A stretch of 64,000 bases of DNA, from the NCBI RefSeq assembly GCF_004027225.2, contig NC_044277.2, positions 132,710,057 through 132,774,056 on the forward strand. The letters are read 5' to 3'. The position numbers and the translations under genes were made by a program. The stretch comes from Strigops habroptila (lineage: Eukaryota; Chordata; Aves; Psittaciformes; Psittacidae). This document shows positions 51,283 to 62,740 of the stretch, piece by piece. The notes below the pieces were generated by a model. It was not told the DNA's origin. It saw nothing but the letters and a program-made list of their open reading frames with translations, and did not search any database. Every line of letters begins with the position of its first letter. The stretch's first letter is position 1.

Positions 51283-51668
51283 TTGATGAACAGCAGTAGC
51301 AGAGAGGTAAATGGGATCTTGAAGGCAGTTTGTGGTAGCATCCAAGGCTGGGTGTACTGGGAGAAGTCCCGCATACCACCAACAGTTACTCATCACTGGT
51401 GTTACTCAATCCCAACACTTTGGTACACGATCTATGACTCGACTTTGGATAAAAATCAAGTCGAGTCAGTGTATTTACGAGGTAGTGTGCTCTCATTGCG
51501 ATCTACCAACGTATCCAAGCAGGAAAACTGTGTGTAAACATTTATGGTCACTCTTATCTCACCTCTGCGTCAGCTTGGGAAGACCTGCAAAGGCTGCGAG
51601 ATTAATGGTGGTGACTTATGAGCTGCGAGCACGCCTGTGTTCTTGGACCAAGGGGAGATGATTTGTCC
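51283..51668 (+). other. Unassigned segment ahead of the CR1 tail, contains a perfect hairpin
   Basis: This stretch does not match the CR1 3' UTR as I know it, although it leads directly into a CR1 tail. It has moderate GC content and an 11-bp perfect inverted repeat (51435-51468). It could be the body of a CR1-tailed retroposon, a rearranged CR1, or unique sequence. I do not recognise a tRNA-like head. ORFs of 84 and 109 codons overlap here in different frames and show no known domain. Confidence 0.4.
51435..51468. repeat. Perfect 11-bp inverted repeat, 12-nt loop
   Basis: TGACTCGACTT (51435-51445) and AAGTCGAGTCA (51458-51468) are exact complements around TGGATAAAAATC. They sit inside the unassigned segment before the CR1 tail. 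Each arm includes TGACTCG, an AP-1-like half word. Confidence 0.8.
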
Positions 51669-51737
51669 CTGCTCACGGCAAGGGGGTTCGAACTAAATGA
51701 TCTCTAAGTTTCCTTCCAACCCAAACCGTTCTATGAT
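51669..51737 (+). mobile_element. CR1-type 3' tail
   Basis: AAGGGGGTTCGAACTAAATG, then ATCTCTAAGTTTCCTTCC, then AACCCAAACCGTTCTATGAT is the canonical CR1 terminal block. It ends about 80 bp before the TAX1BP1 CpG island. The sequence upstream (51283-51668) may or may not belong to the same insertion. Confidence 0.8.
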
Positions 51738-52009
51738 TAAATTAGGGTATTACAGAAGTAACGCTGTAATAACGGACATGAAGGGAGGTCACTGTGGTAG
51801 GGGGCTGGTGCACTTTATGGCGGTAACAGCTGCCCGGCTCCGCACACGCTGGGACCGCAGCACCCCTCAGGCCCTCCTGCCTCCCCTGAAAGCGTGTGGC
51901 TGTCGGCGAGCGCGAACGCCTTGAGGAGCCTCAGTCGGGGCGGCCCTACCCAGCTCACCCGCCCGGCTCCGGCTCCGGCTCCGAGGGCCCGCCCCGACGC
52001 AGGCAGGGC

Positions 52010-52101
52010 CGGGCTGGAAGTGACGCGGGCGGGCGGGGCTGTGCGGTGCTGATGGTGGAGGCCCCATGTTGATGTCCCCGGCGTCCTCCGTGTCTGCCTA
52101 G
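52010..52101 (+). other. TAX1BP1: Probable TAX1BP1 non-coding exon 1 (5' end not defined)
   Basis: A strong donor, CTAG|GTAAGG, ends the exon at 52101, and the coding exon begins 2.9 kb downstream with a phase-free 7-nt leader. The left end is a guess within the CpG island. An alternative donor, GCAG|GTGAGG, exists near 52.40 kb and could define a longer or alternative first exon. Transcript data were not available, so this is an inference from splice-signal strength and position. Confidence 0.5.
52066..52101 (+). other. Upstream ORF in TAX1BP1 5' UTR ending exactly at the splice donor
   Basis: ATG at 52066 opens an 11-codon frame, MLMSPASSVSA, whose TAG stop (52099-52101) is the last codon of predicted exon 1. 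A further ATG at 52052 opens a 6-codon frame ending TGA. If exon 1 is right, both would lie in the mature leader and could lower or regulate translation of the main start. Confidence 0.4.
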
Positions 52102-54958
52102 GTAAGGGGCCCTCCCCGTCCCAGGCCTGGCTGGGTGGGACGGGCAGGCCGAGCACCCCCTTTCCTGCCCTTCTCCGGCGGTCCCTGGGGCGGGCGGGAC
52201 CGTTAGGCCGCGGGCCTCAGTTCTGCGCCACTGGGAAGCCGCCTCTCCCGCCCGGCTCCCAGTTGGCTTGGGCCGGCCGTAGTCGAGAGGGGAGAAAGGA
52301 GGGAGCGGCGGTGCTGTGGGAGGCGGCGGGGCTGCCCTCCCCCGCCGTGGCGGCGAGCGCACTGCGAAGGCCCGGAGCAGAGGTGATCCGCGGCGGGCAG
52401 GTGAGGCCGCGCCGGCCGCTGCGGAGCGGGGCTGGGAGTAGGGAAGGGGCGGGAGGCGGCAGGGCCTCAGCCGGCCCCGCGGAGCGGGGAGAAGCAGCGC
52501 AGGCAGGGCCGGGAGTGTCAGGTGCGCCCCGTCCCGCCGGGGCCGCAGCTGGAGGAGCTGGCTGGGGCGGCGCGGCTCGTCCTGTCCTGCTTTCGTTTTT
52601 CCTGCCCGACGAGCTTTTCCTCCTCCCCTCCTTTGCGGCGCATAAAAGTAAACGCGTCCATCAGCCTCCCCGAGGGAATCGCTCGTTATGTCAGTAACGA
52701 AGCCGAATCGTAGCTCTTTCTCCTCCTGTTTCCCAACCGGGAGCTGTGAGCTAAGTGAGCAAGCACCCAGCATCCCCTAAACTACCCTTGAACTGTAAGT
52801 AGATCACAGCTTCACCTAAGCCCCGGGGATTTTCCTGTCGGGGAACAGTAATCCCAGATGATTCTGCCGGTCTGCACAAGTTCATATTAGTGAATAGTTC
52901 TGCTTTGGGCTTGGAAACCAGCCTCCTTTTACTGGTTTCACTAAGGCTAGCACTCAGCTGTGGTAACTGGCAACTAGTGTGCAGAAAGGAATGTTTGGGG
53001 TTTTTTTTTTTTGGTGGCTTGTCGGTCGTGGGTGTTTTTTTTTGGTTTTTTTGGAAGTTTTGTAATACCTTCTTAGAATAAGCTATCCATTTTAAAAAAT
53101 ACTCCTAGTGAAATAAGTTAAATTCAGTTGGTTTTGTTATTAATGCTTTATTTACTCTTTTTATACCTACTGTGGGTAATGAAAACTGAAGCTGTCTGTT
53201 TCATGTCAATATTTGGCTTCAGGTACTACTAAATTATTAAAAATGAAAAAAAGCTATTGTATTCTAGAATTGTAGAAACTGCTGCTTCATACCAATTATA
53301 GTTCAGAGCTGAGTGGAGAGATGTCTTAAATGTAATCCTCTGTTTTGAGAGGTGTGGGAGTTTTCAGGGTTTTACTGTGCTGTAACATTTCCTACACTCT
53401 TCTGGACTCTGAAGCTAGGTAACAGATGGGATTTATGTGTACCCTATTATCTCTAAAAATCTGTCTTTTGATTGTTACTCTATTTCTTGCTTATGTAATT
53501 TCTTGGTTTTGTCCTTTATATATGTTAATCTTTACAACCTTGGCATTTTGTCCTGTTGTTGGTGGCGTTCAGGGTACAAAACTGCTTTCATTTAACATCT
53601 GATACATCAAAGTAATATAATGGCTGCCCATATGTACTTCATGTGTTACACAAAATTGGGTAGTAATAAGCTGAAAACATTGAGGGCCTAAACCTTACTT
53701 ACCTTTCCTTTGTTTTGAATGATGTATACCTGTTTATTTCAGAGTGCATTTTATTTCAGAAAATAGGAGTTCTTTGCTACTTGTTTTTTAACCGGTGAAA
53801 AGAAATTTTAAAAGGCTATAGGAAATACATGGACAGCCTTTAATCTTTGAACTTATTGAGGCTTGCAGTGGCCTGTCCCTTTTTGGGATTGGTTTTCATG
53901 TGTATCTTTCAATGGAAATTATTTATTATGTCACACACTTGGCAGTTCCCTCATTCAAGGTGTGAATTTACTTGGTCAGTATAAAATTACTTTTAATAGT
54001 AGTTGCAAGAATAGGATGGCTCATCTTTCTAGAAACGTATTAGATGTATAAGGCCCCGATTCTCCTAGTATCAAACACGTTAACAAACTTGTGATTATAC
54101 GTTGAAATCAGACACTTGAAACTTCTCAGTTGCCCATCTCATATTTTTGGCAGATATTGCTGAATCCAGGGACGTTCTTGTTCTGCTTGTGAAGCATTTT
54201 GTGTTGCTGTAATTTTTAGCGCTATGTATCTGGAATGAGGTGGTGAATGGAAAGCATGATTAAAAGCTTTTGCAGCCTGACTGATTAGTGTTAATCCGTC
54301 AAACTGCATGCATACCTAAATGTTCCCACTATAATGAAGTCCATTGTTACGGTAAGGCAGCTAAACATGCAGGGCTGGGAGCATATGTGTTACAGTGAGA
54401 ACAGTAAAAGATGCCCACAGACTGGTAAACAGAGGCAAGAGAACTCTTTTAAAGAAGAAAGAAACCCCTCTTATTGAGAGGGGAAGAAAAACTTCATCTA
54501 TAAAAATGTTGTGAGAAGCACTAAGCGGTATAGATTCTGAGAAAGGTTCAAGGTAGGGAAACTGGAGCTTTATTTCTCCTTCCCTGCCACTTCCAGAAGC
54601 ATCAAGAATATTTAATTAAGTTAGAGCCCTGCTTTGTTTTCACACCACTGCTTTAATTTCCCACTTTCTGCCACTGTATCTGAGATATAATACTGGAGGC
54701 ATTCAGCTAAGCAGTGCTTTCTCTGCATCTTGATGTCATTGCTGAAATGACTGCCCTTTCATTCTGAGAGGTCATTGTTTTGGAGCGATGCTGAGGTAAG
54801 TGCACTTCGAAGGACTTGGTCTATAGCTATCTGTTTTCACAACAGAGGAACTAATTGTTAGGTTTCTCTGTCTTGTGTATTTCAAATAGATTAATTTTTG
54901 TAACTTAACTCATTTTCCCACTATATTGAAGTAATCAACTTCTACAATTTTGTTACAG
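52102..54958 (+). other. TAX1BP1: TAX1BP1 intron 1
   Basis: The first 600 bp are still CpG island; the rest is AT-rich with T-runs near 52999-53051 and no recognised repeat. It ends in a pyrimidine-rich acceptor, TTTTGTTACAG, at 54958. Confidence 0.6.
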
Positions 54959-54965
54959 ATCAATC

Positions 54966-55142
54966 ATGTCATCCTTTCAAGAAGTTCCATCTTCAGCTAA
55001 CACTTTGCAGACTTCCAATTTTGCACATGTGATTTTTCAAAATGTGGCAAAAAGTTACCTTCCGAACACGCACCTTGAATGTCACTACACGCTGACCCAG
55101 TTTATCCATCCTCATCAGAAAGACTGGGTTGGTATTTTCAAG
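54966..55142 (+). CDS. TAX1BP1: Tax1-binding protein 1, first coding exon (SKICH start)
   Basis: TAX1BP1 is a ubiquitin-binding selective-autophagy receptor and A20 adaptor that restrains NF-kB signalling. The exon opens after acceptor AG (54957-54958), with leader ATCAATC and the start ATG at 54966 (A at -3), and ends at AAG|GTAAGT (55142). The 59 codons read MSSFQEVPSSANTLQTSN, then FAHVIFQNVAKSYLPN, then the conserved ECHYTLT...HPHQKDWVGIFK. The FAHVIFQNV segment begins the N-terminal SKICH domain, which binds the FIP200 autophagy complex. The full protein is about 790-810 residues with LIR, coiled coils and two C-terminal zinc fingers, all encoded beyond the window. Compared with the human start as I remember it, SSANT is extra. 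Exon 3 (VGWSTARDYY in the family) was not found before 64000. Confidence 0.95.
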
Positions 55143-58100
55143 GTAAGTCAAGCTTGTTCTCTTGCTGTTTCTCAAATGTTTACTGTCTTCTCTCTTATCA
55201 GTTAAAAAGAATTGAAAAAACCCCAAACCAGTAAAAGCTCTCTCATAAAATGAAGTGCATCATCACTTAAGCAGTGTATTGTATTCCTGCTGTTAGACTG
55301 TGAGCTTTTGTAACAAAGCTCAAAACAGAGATCAAAACTAGAGGAATGAGTACACTTTAAGGCTGCTGAAGTAAAGGGAAGATGTCATGCAGTGGTGTTG
55401 TGCGGAGTTAAATGGAGATGATTTGGGAAGATATGTGGGCACAGACTGACATTGAGAACAGGACTATATGAAGAGTGTGAGCTGCAGTAAGAGTGAAATA
55501 TGTGTGGAAGGAACAAAAGCTAATCTGGAGGTATCCTGACATAGGTCCCTGACTCATTTTTTGTTGCTAGAACAGGCTGAACAGTATAGATGACTAAAAT
55601 TATTCAAAACAGACCCTTGAAAAAAGGGTGAGGGATAAGGCCACATCTAAGTTATTTGGAGTTATTTGTAAAGGTTAATAAAGCTTCATTTATGGGAATA
55701 CAAACTGCTTAATTCTTAGAACTGCTTCTATGTTTCTTTGTCAGTATAGCTCCTAGTAGATGATGCTTAAATTCTTTACTTGAATGGTTAATAGAAGTTT
55801 TGATTTGGGCTTTAAAGAAGTGATGCTTTGGTAGTGGGGAAGGGAGAGAGGTAATGGACTATCTCAGTACTGGAGGACCTTTCTCTTTAGAAATGTCTGC
55901 AGTTTTAAGAATGTAAGTGTTTGACTTCATTGTAATCTGCAGGTTACCAATGGATTCTTAGTCTCTTCAAGATAAATTACTTTTCTGCAAAGTAGAAGTA
56001 CTCTATTCTACATAACAAAGCAGAAGCATTTTCAATGCTATGTGCAATGACTGCAGTCAGTAAATTGTGCGAGGGAGGCTTTAACTCACAAACAGGCACA
56101 TTGGTGGGAAGTTTTAAAAAATGTGTGGATATATATCTTGATTATCTGCAAAAGTTTGACAAATAGTGTGAGCACACTTGAATGTTAATGGCATTAATGA
56201 AACTTAAAGTTCTGATGAAGAATTTTTTTTAATGAGGGTGTTCATATTGCGCATAAGCATTTTGAAATTATTTAAGTTGAGAAGTAAATATTGTGGCTTT
56301 GTTTATGTCAGTGAGGGAGGCAGTCAGGACCCTAAAAATACTAATTAGGGAAACTTAAGAGCATGAAGCAGTTTTTCAGTGGCTATATGAAATGCTATAT
56401 ACAGTGGGCATGTATCTTTGATTTAATCTTGGCTGTAATGATGGATTTCTTAAACTACTGAGGAATGAGTTTTTATTCTACTTTAGCAGTGGCAGGTAAT
56501 GCAGCTTTGGCAATTATTTGAGGGTCATACTGAGCTGGCATAAGGTAGTACTACTGCTGAAAGAAACACTTTTTATGCAGGGTGGCTTATTTCCTGTGCT
56601 TCCTCTTCTTTACGTGAAACAAGTTCTTGTATGACAAATCAAATCAGGGAATTGATTGAGGTTAAGACCAGCATTTTGGAACTGGATGTTTTGGGGTTTT
56701 TCTTAGATGGAGTTCCCCAACTGAATTTCCAGTTCACCTAAATCTTGTCATCAGAGGGGAAGGAAGCACTGTGAGATGCAGAAAGGATGAAAATTGTTTT
56801 CTTTTTGTGATGATGTCAGCTTATCCTGAGTAAGCATTATGAATATACTGTCTTAGTATAGTTATAGTACAGTGAGTTAGATGGAGCCAGATGTTGAACT
56901 GTACCTGTGTCTGCAAATGTGTATGTGTATGAGTAATGTTTACAGTAAACTGAACTGTGAAAATGTAGTCTTGGGATAGACAATAGACAGAAGTTGTACT
57001 ATACTGTCATCTGAGTGTAAAAATGGGTGGCTTCTAGAGAACTGATTGTTTGTGGACAATCAACAAACCACCTGGAGGTGGTTGGAAAGCTGATGAAACA
57101 AGCATGGGTTTTATCATTTATCTTGGGTGTGATGCATGTTTAGTAAAGTGATTTTCAGCACCTACCAAAAAAAAGAAAAAAGAAAAAAGAAAGTAAAAAG
57201 AGAAAAATTGTGAGAATGGTAATTAACGGCTTCTGTGTTGGCCTAGCATGCAAGGAAAGGCTTCCATGAAAGAGCTCAAAGCGCTGATTCACTGACTATT
57301 CATGTAGAGGGAATAGAAGTCCACCTTGTTTTTTCTGAGGTGAAAAAATTGCTTAGAAAACAAACCTGTTTAACTTGGTGTCATTTAGCCTTTGCCTGGA
57401 ATTGCACAGAAAGTGACTAGTGTTGTAATAGTGAATGCTGAACTGAGGGAAAAGGCATCTAGTTTAAAAACAAACAAAAAACTTCCAGCCAAAAAAAAGC
57501 AGTGGTAATTCCTGATTAGTATAAAAAATAAGTATGGAACAATTGATTCCCTCTCCGGCCCCTTTTGCCTCTTTTCCCCTGGTGAACATTGTGTTGTTTT
57601 TGGTTCTGATGTTGACTTACGTTCCATTTTAAGGGGCAGTGACTTCAACTGTATTCTGTCCTGTGTTTGCTTAACTGGTTAGCTAAGTAATTTTTATTGA
57701 ACTAAACAAAATCGATAGGTACTTTTTTAAAGTGAAGACTTTTATTTAGGTTGCAAGTCTAAGTGCCTTTCTTGAGCAGTAGTGATGTCTTGAGTAGATA
57801 CAGATTATTTGTATCCTTATATTATCCTGTTTGTTTTGATAGTCCAGCTTCTTGTGCAGCTGCACAGTGAAATGGATCAGGGAAGTGATCTGCCAGAAAA
57901 ACACAGCTCCTGCTCCCCTAGTTTTTACCACCTTACTTCACAACTGGTTTGGTTCCTCAGCTTGATCACTGTGGTGCAGTGGGCAACTCTGCTGGCATCA
58001 CTGTGATGAAAACAAGGGAGCTAGGAAGGTGTGTGTGTGAGAAAGGCAACACCTACTTTATTGGCGTGGCTGCTTTAATGTGGAATGACAATTAAGGCTT

Positions 58101-59065
58101 CTTCAAATCTTTTGAGGATTGCGTTCTGAAGAGCAGTTTTTAAGGGTTTGGTTCATCAGTTTGTTTCCTTTGTAAATGGAGCTAATAGTTCCAGGAGCGA
58201 AACCCAGTTTCATATACTGACTCTTAATTTCTAGTTTATGAGTTTCAAAATGTTTCTGTAGTATGTACTACATGTATAATAGAATCTTTTTATTCCATGT
58301 ACATTTGCATTTGTGATTGTTGTAGTTGCTGTTAGTGTTGCGCAGCTTAGATAGAAAAGGTGATGAAGGAAATGGAATCCTTCATCGAAGCCATAAATTG
58401 CTTATAAGAGTTTCTTTCTGTGTGTCTTACTGTGGTTATTTATTCAGTTATGTATTTTTTACAGAACTTCATTTTCTTATCATTATTTCAGTCTTTTCCA
58501 CCTTGTATACATTATTTTTTCACTTGGTAGACTTAATGGATTCATTTTTTTCCTCCTCACTGAGAATGTTTCCAGTTTTCTGTGCCTACTTAGTATTCCA
58601 CTTTCATCACTGACTATTTTGTACTATGAAAAGATACTGGCTTTAATGGAAGGTACCACAGCAGATTCCTTCATGTTTGCAGTTGTTTATGCACAGATAT
58701 CTTCTCAAGGATATTTTACAACGCAGCTTAAAATAAGGAGCTAAGGCAAGACAAAATACTGCCTGTTTTCCATCACGAGCATCAAGAAGGTCTTTTTGGG
58801 AGGTAGAATAGGTTTAGAACTTCAGACCTGAGCTAGGGATTTGTGGCATACAGCATTATGGCAAAGAACTAAATAAATCAACAAATAAGTAGCAATTATT
58901 CTAAAACTTAAGATTCTACCAACTTCTCTGCGCTTGCTGTAAATGAAATGGTTTTGTTGTGCCCTGCGTGATTTAAGTTGCTAAATGCTGTGAGCATAAG
59001 GCACGTCGTGGTGGTGATGGCCGTAGGTTTAAAACTGTTCCCAAGAAAGTAATTATTTTTTCTAC

Positions 59066-59672
59066 TGTGTCCTGGGCTGCATCACCAGCAGCGTGACCAG
59101 CAGTTTGAGGGAGGTGATTCTCCTCTTCTACTCTGCTCTCGTGAGACCCCACCTGCAGTCCCACTTTCAGTTCTGGGGCCCACAGCACAAGAGGGACATG
59201 GACCTGCTCGAGTGAGTTCAGAGGAGGCCTTGAAGACCATCAGAGGGCTCATGCACCTCTGCTGTGAAGGCGGGCTGAAAGCGTTGATGCTTGTTCAGCC
59301 TGGAGAAGAAAAGGCTCAGGAGAGATCTTAGGGCAGCTTCCAGTGCCTAAAGGGGACCTAAAGAAATCTGGAGAAGGACTTTTTACAAGGGCATGTAAGA
59401 ACAGGACAAGGGGTAATGTCTTTAAACTGAAAGAGGGGAGATGTAGATTAGATATTAGGAAAAAAATTCTTCCCTGTGAGGGTGGTGAGTCGCTGGCACA
59501 GGTTGCCCAGAGAAGCTGTGGCTGCCCCATCCCTGGCAGTGTTAAAGGCCAGGCTGGATGGGGCTTGGAGCAATGTGGTGTAGAGGAAGGTGTCCCTGCC
59601 TGTGGCAGGGGGTAGGAAGTGGATGGTCTTTAAGGTCCCTTCCAATCTTAACCATTCTCTGATTCCATGATT
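59066..59672 (+). mobile_element. CR1 LINE 3' portion, well preserved
   Basis: This roughly 600-bp copy is in TAX1BP1 intron 2, same strand. It starts with the end of the RT ORF region (GGGCTGCATCACCAGCAGCG, TCAGTTCTGGGGCCCACAGC), continues with TTCAGCCTGGAGAAGAAAAG, GACTTTTTACAAGGGCATGT and GCCCAGAGAAGCTGTGGC, and ends TGATTCCATGATTCTGA. It is close to the CR1 consensus, so fairly recent. The 90-codon ORF inside it is a repeat translation. Confidence 0.92.
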
Positions 59673-60546
59673 CTGAATTTTTTTTGTTTAGAAAAATGCA
59701 AACCCAGAGTTCATAAACTGAAAGGGCAATGTTGAATACAGGAGAATTATTTTGGATATACTAGTTTTCTTACAAACGAGGTGTATCTAAACAAATATTC
59801 TACTTTTGGGATTGGACTTTGGCAAAAGCTTGGAGGGGTGGGAAGTGTAATAATGAATGTGATGTTACCATTCACAACAGAAGTTCTGAATATGCAGTGC
59901 TTTTATTCTTTTTGTATATATTCATCTTTTTTTTTCTTCCTTGTCCCCTATAGGAGGCTTAAAACCAAGTTTTGGCTTTGTCTTCAAATCTGTTGTCTTT
60001 TATTGCTGCTGTTTTTGCTTTTCTGACATTCTGGAGGTTCATGTGTAATCAAGTGCCAAAAGATCTCAATCAGTTATGTCCTTGCTTGTTACTAAGGAAA
60101 AAAAAAGAAGGCAGTTTTACAGATAAGTACTGGTCTAGTACTTGGCATAGGCATCCTGAGCTTGAGTCCCTCCTCATGCAGTTTTATAGGAACTAGAACT
60201 TGAGATCAGCTTTCCCTTTGGTGAGGATTTCTGTGCAGAAGAACTGCACAGTCAGAGGGGAGAAGGCTTGTCATTCTTGATCGATTTCACAGGAGATCTG
60301 TACTTCAGAATGATTGCAGACCAGTGTCCCCTCTTTATTTTTCTCTGCTTATCTCTGGTCAAAACCTGGAGAGGCCTTTAGACTAATCCAAGTCTAAAAC
60401 TTAGAAATGGGGAAAAATAATTAATATGTGCACTACATCTGGTTGAAAAAAGGGTCTGTCTGGTAGGTAGGCCTAATCTCCAGATGGGGAAATCTACGTC
60501 TTGTGACTTTCATTTCACAATAAAGTGAAATAATCATATGGCCATG

Positions 60547-60549
<3 letters not shown>

Positions 60550-60583
<34 letters not shown>
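60550..60583. repeat. Poly-T tract, 34 bases
   Basis: This is the longest homopolymer in the window, in TAX1BP1 intron 2. Neither flank shows a gene-derived sequence or target duplication that would mark it as a retrocopy tail. Confidence 0.95.
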
Positions 60584-62175
60584 CCATTATTAGTGCATAA
60601 TGTCCAGATTTGTGGAAGTGTTTGCAAAACCTGCTTGGCTTTTAGGCAGCAGTGCTTACCCCTCTGTCTAGGGCATATGTGTGCAAATAGGTCTGTCATA
60701 TGTTCAGTATACAGGGGAGGCAGGTTTACTACATCTCAAAGGCACAAGGAAAGAATGTTACGGGCATACTAAAGATAGCAGTTAAAGAGAGTAGTGTTAG
60801 AGATGTGGGTGTTTGGGGGGCATATCATGATGCTTTCTAGTTTTTCTGAAGATTTAATTTTGCTGAGGCCAGCGTGCTGGAAAAACCTGTGATACCAGCA
60901 GGTAATCTTACATATGGGATGCTGATGACTTCGGTCTTGCTGTGTAATTAACTAACTGTTCCATCAGAACTCTTCTGTTCCTTGGTTCTATTTGGTATAT
61001 TTTCCCAAGTAATCTATATTACCATTCTTCTAGGATGTTGTCAAGTTATAGACATACTTTAGTGCTGACTGCCTCAGTGTACCCTTAGAGAAGAAAAGAA
61101 ATCTTTTAATCTCTTAATGTCCACATTTATAATATTGACAACTTAAAAATCGTGATCTGATGTTCCAGTAGCTTAACATTTGGCAAATCTTAATAACCAG
61201 GGTTGGGAAGATTCTTAGTAACTTATTTGAACATCATAAGTGCCTGCTTGCCCTGAGAGAGTACTCAATATTTAGGAGGTCACACCTGAGCTAGTGTTTG
61301 TGCATCGGTGCAGTACCTGTATTTACATGCAACTTCATTTCTGACTTTTCAATGTAGTGATTTATAGCAAACCTCAGAATTAAATTGTCTGCGGTGAAAA
61401 ATTTCTGTAATATAATTTAACAGGGAATTTGATGGACACTTAAGAAATAGCTTGGTGGTTGTGTTTTATAAAGACAATATAAATATGTTTTTGTATAGCA
61501 CTCTGGGTTATTTAGTCTCCTTTGGACTGCAAGTAACAGGACAACTTGTGTGAGTCTTTTCAATATCCTGATTTCATTGTAGATTTTTTTTTTTTTAATT
61601 TTTTTTCAAGATACCAATTACTTCCATATATACAACTCACGTTATGAAGTACAGCACAAAAGCTGGATTTGTTATTGACCACATGCATGTAGAAATACAG
61701 TTTTTCTGTCATGGAATTATCACTTGCGCAGCAGGGCATGATAGATAGAGGAATGTGTAGTGCACAATACTTCCTGTTGTTAAAATAGTTAGGAATAGAA
61801 TTACTGGAATTCAGAATGTTTTGAGAATTGCTATCCACAAATTAGAGTGATTCTGTGGGTTTCTGATTTACCTTCTTTGGAAAGACATGTCATAAATAAC
61901 AGATAATATTTTTAAAAAGAAAAAAGAAAAGTCTATGGCGCTGTTGTTCGCTGTTTCTGTACTAGGTGAAGAGAAGGATAATCCGGGTTTACATGATGTT
62001 ACCTTTGAGAAGCAGTTTTGACCTTTATTCCCAAGTGTAATTAATTTTCTAAAAATAATTGCCATGGTAGGTTTGTGTGGTCAGAGACGGAATTAGTGTA
62101 ACAAAGTCATCAGTAGCTGGTAACAATTTTGAAGAAAAAGATTGTGCTAATTTATAGTTCTCATGTGATGGTAAA

Positions 62176-62740
62176 TGTCGTGGTTCAAGCCCAGCCAGTA
62201 ACTCGGAACCACGCAGCCGCTCGCTCACTCCCCCCTTCTTCCTCCCCCTGCCCCCAGAGGGACGGGGAGGAGAATCAAAAGAATGTGGCTCCCACAGGTT
62301 GAGATAAGAGCAGTCCAGTAACTAAGGTATAATATAAAACCACTACTGCTACCACCAATAGCAATAATGATAAGGGAAACAACGAGGGGAGAGGATACAA
62401 TTGCTCACCACCCGCCGACCGATACCCAGCCTGACCCAAGCAGCGATCTGCGCCTTCCGGGTAACTCCCCCCGGTTTATATACTGGGCATGACGTGCTGT
62501 GGTATGGAATACCCCTTTGGCCAGTTTGGGTCAGGTGTCCTGTCTCTGCTTCATCCCGGCTTCCCCTCCTCCCTGGCAGAGCATGAGACTGAGAAGGTCC
62601 TTGGTCAGAGTAAACATTACTTAGCAACAACTAAAACCATCAGTGTTATCAGAGTTATTCCCAGGCTGAAAGTCAAAAACATAGCCCTGCACCAGCTACT
62701 AAGAAGGAGAAAAAATGACTCTGTAGCTGAACCCAGGACA
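62176..62740 (-). mobile_element. Solo LTR (565 bp), younger copy, in TAX1BP1 intron 2
   Basis: It begins TGTCGTGGTTCAAGCCCAGC and ends ACCCAGGACA, with an exact 5-bp target duplication GTAAA (62171-62175, 62741-62745). It aligns end to end with the LTR at 13673-14240 but keeps many CpGs (for example CCGCTCGCTCACTC, CCCGCCGACCGATACC), which suggests a younger insertion. The minus strand carries TATATAAACC (around plus 62475-62486), so it is probably oriented antisense to TAX1BP1. No internal retroviral sequence is present. Confidence 0.9.

Larger units (their letters stand above)
51815..52720 (+). promoter_or_regulatory. TAX1BP1: TAX1BP1 CpG-island promoter
   Basis: Dense CpG and GC-rich DNA begins after the CR1 tail and stops near 52.72 kb. 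It includes several GC-box-like runs (GGCGGGCGGGGC around 52026-52038, AGGGGCGGGAGGCGGC near 52444). It is positioned 2-3 kb ahead of the first coding exon of TAX1BP1, as expected for the promoter and non-coding exon 1. No TATA box is evident. Confidence 0.8.

Noticed and set aside
51675..51686. GGGTTCGAACTA resembling a tRNA B box
   Set aside because: It is part of the CR1 tail block; no A box, cloverleaf or terminator accompanies it.
51815..52773. ORFs of 113-272 codons in the TAX1BP1 island
   Set aside because: Same GC-rich artefact; Pro/Arg/Gly-rich composition with no domain.
57066..57083. AACCACCTGGAGGTGGTT palindrome as a second CTCF site
   Set aside because: It lacks the GGC end of the CTCF core and is explained as a short palindrome.
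59343..59615. 90-codon ORF in TAX1BP1 intron 2
   Set aside because: It lies wholly inside the CR1 3' UTR.
60433..60699. Poly-T run as the tail of a minus-strand processed pseudogene, and the Lys-rich 88-codon ORF over it
   Set aside because: No coding similarity follows the tail and no target duplication is visible. The Lys run is only the homopolymer translated.
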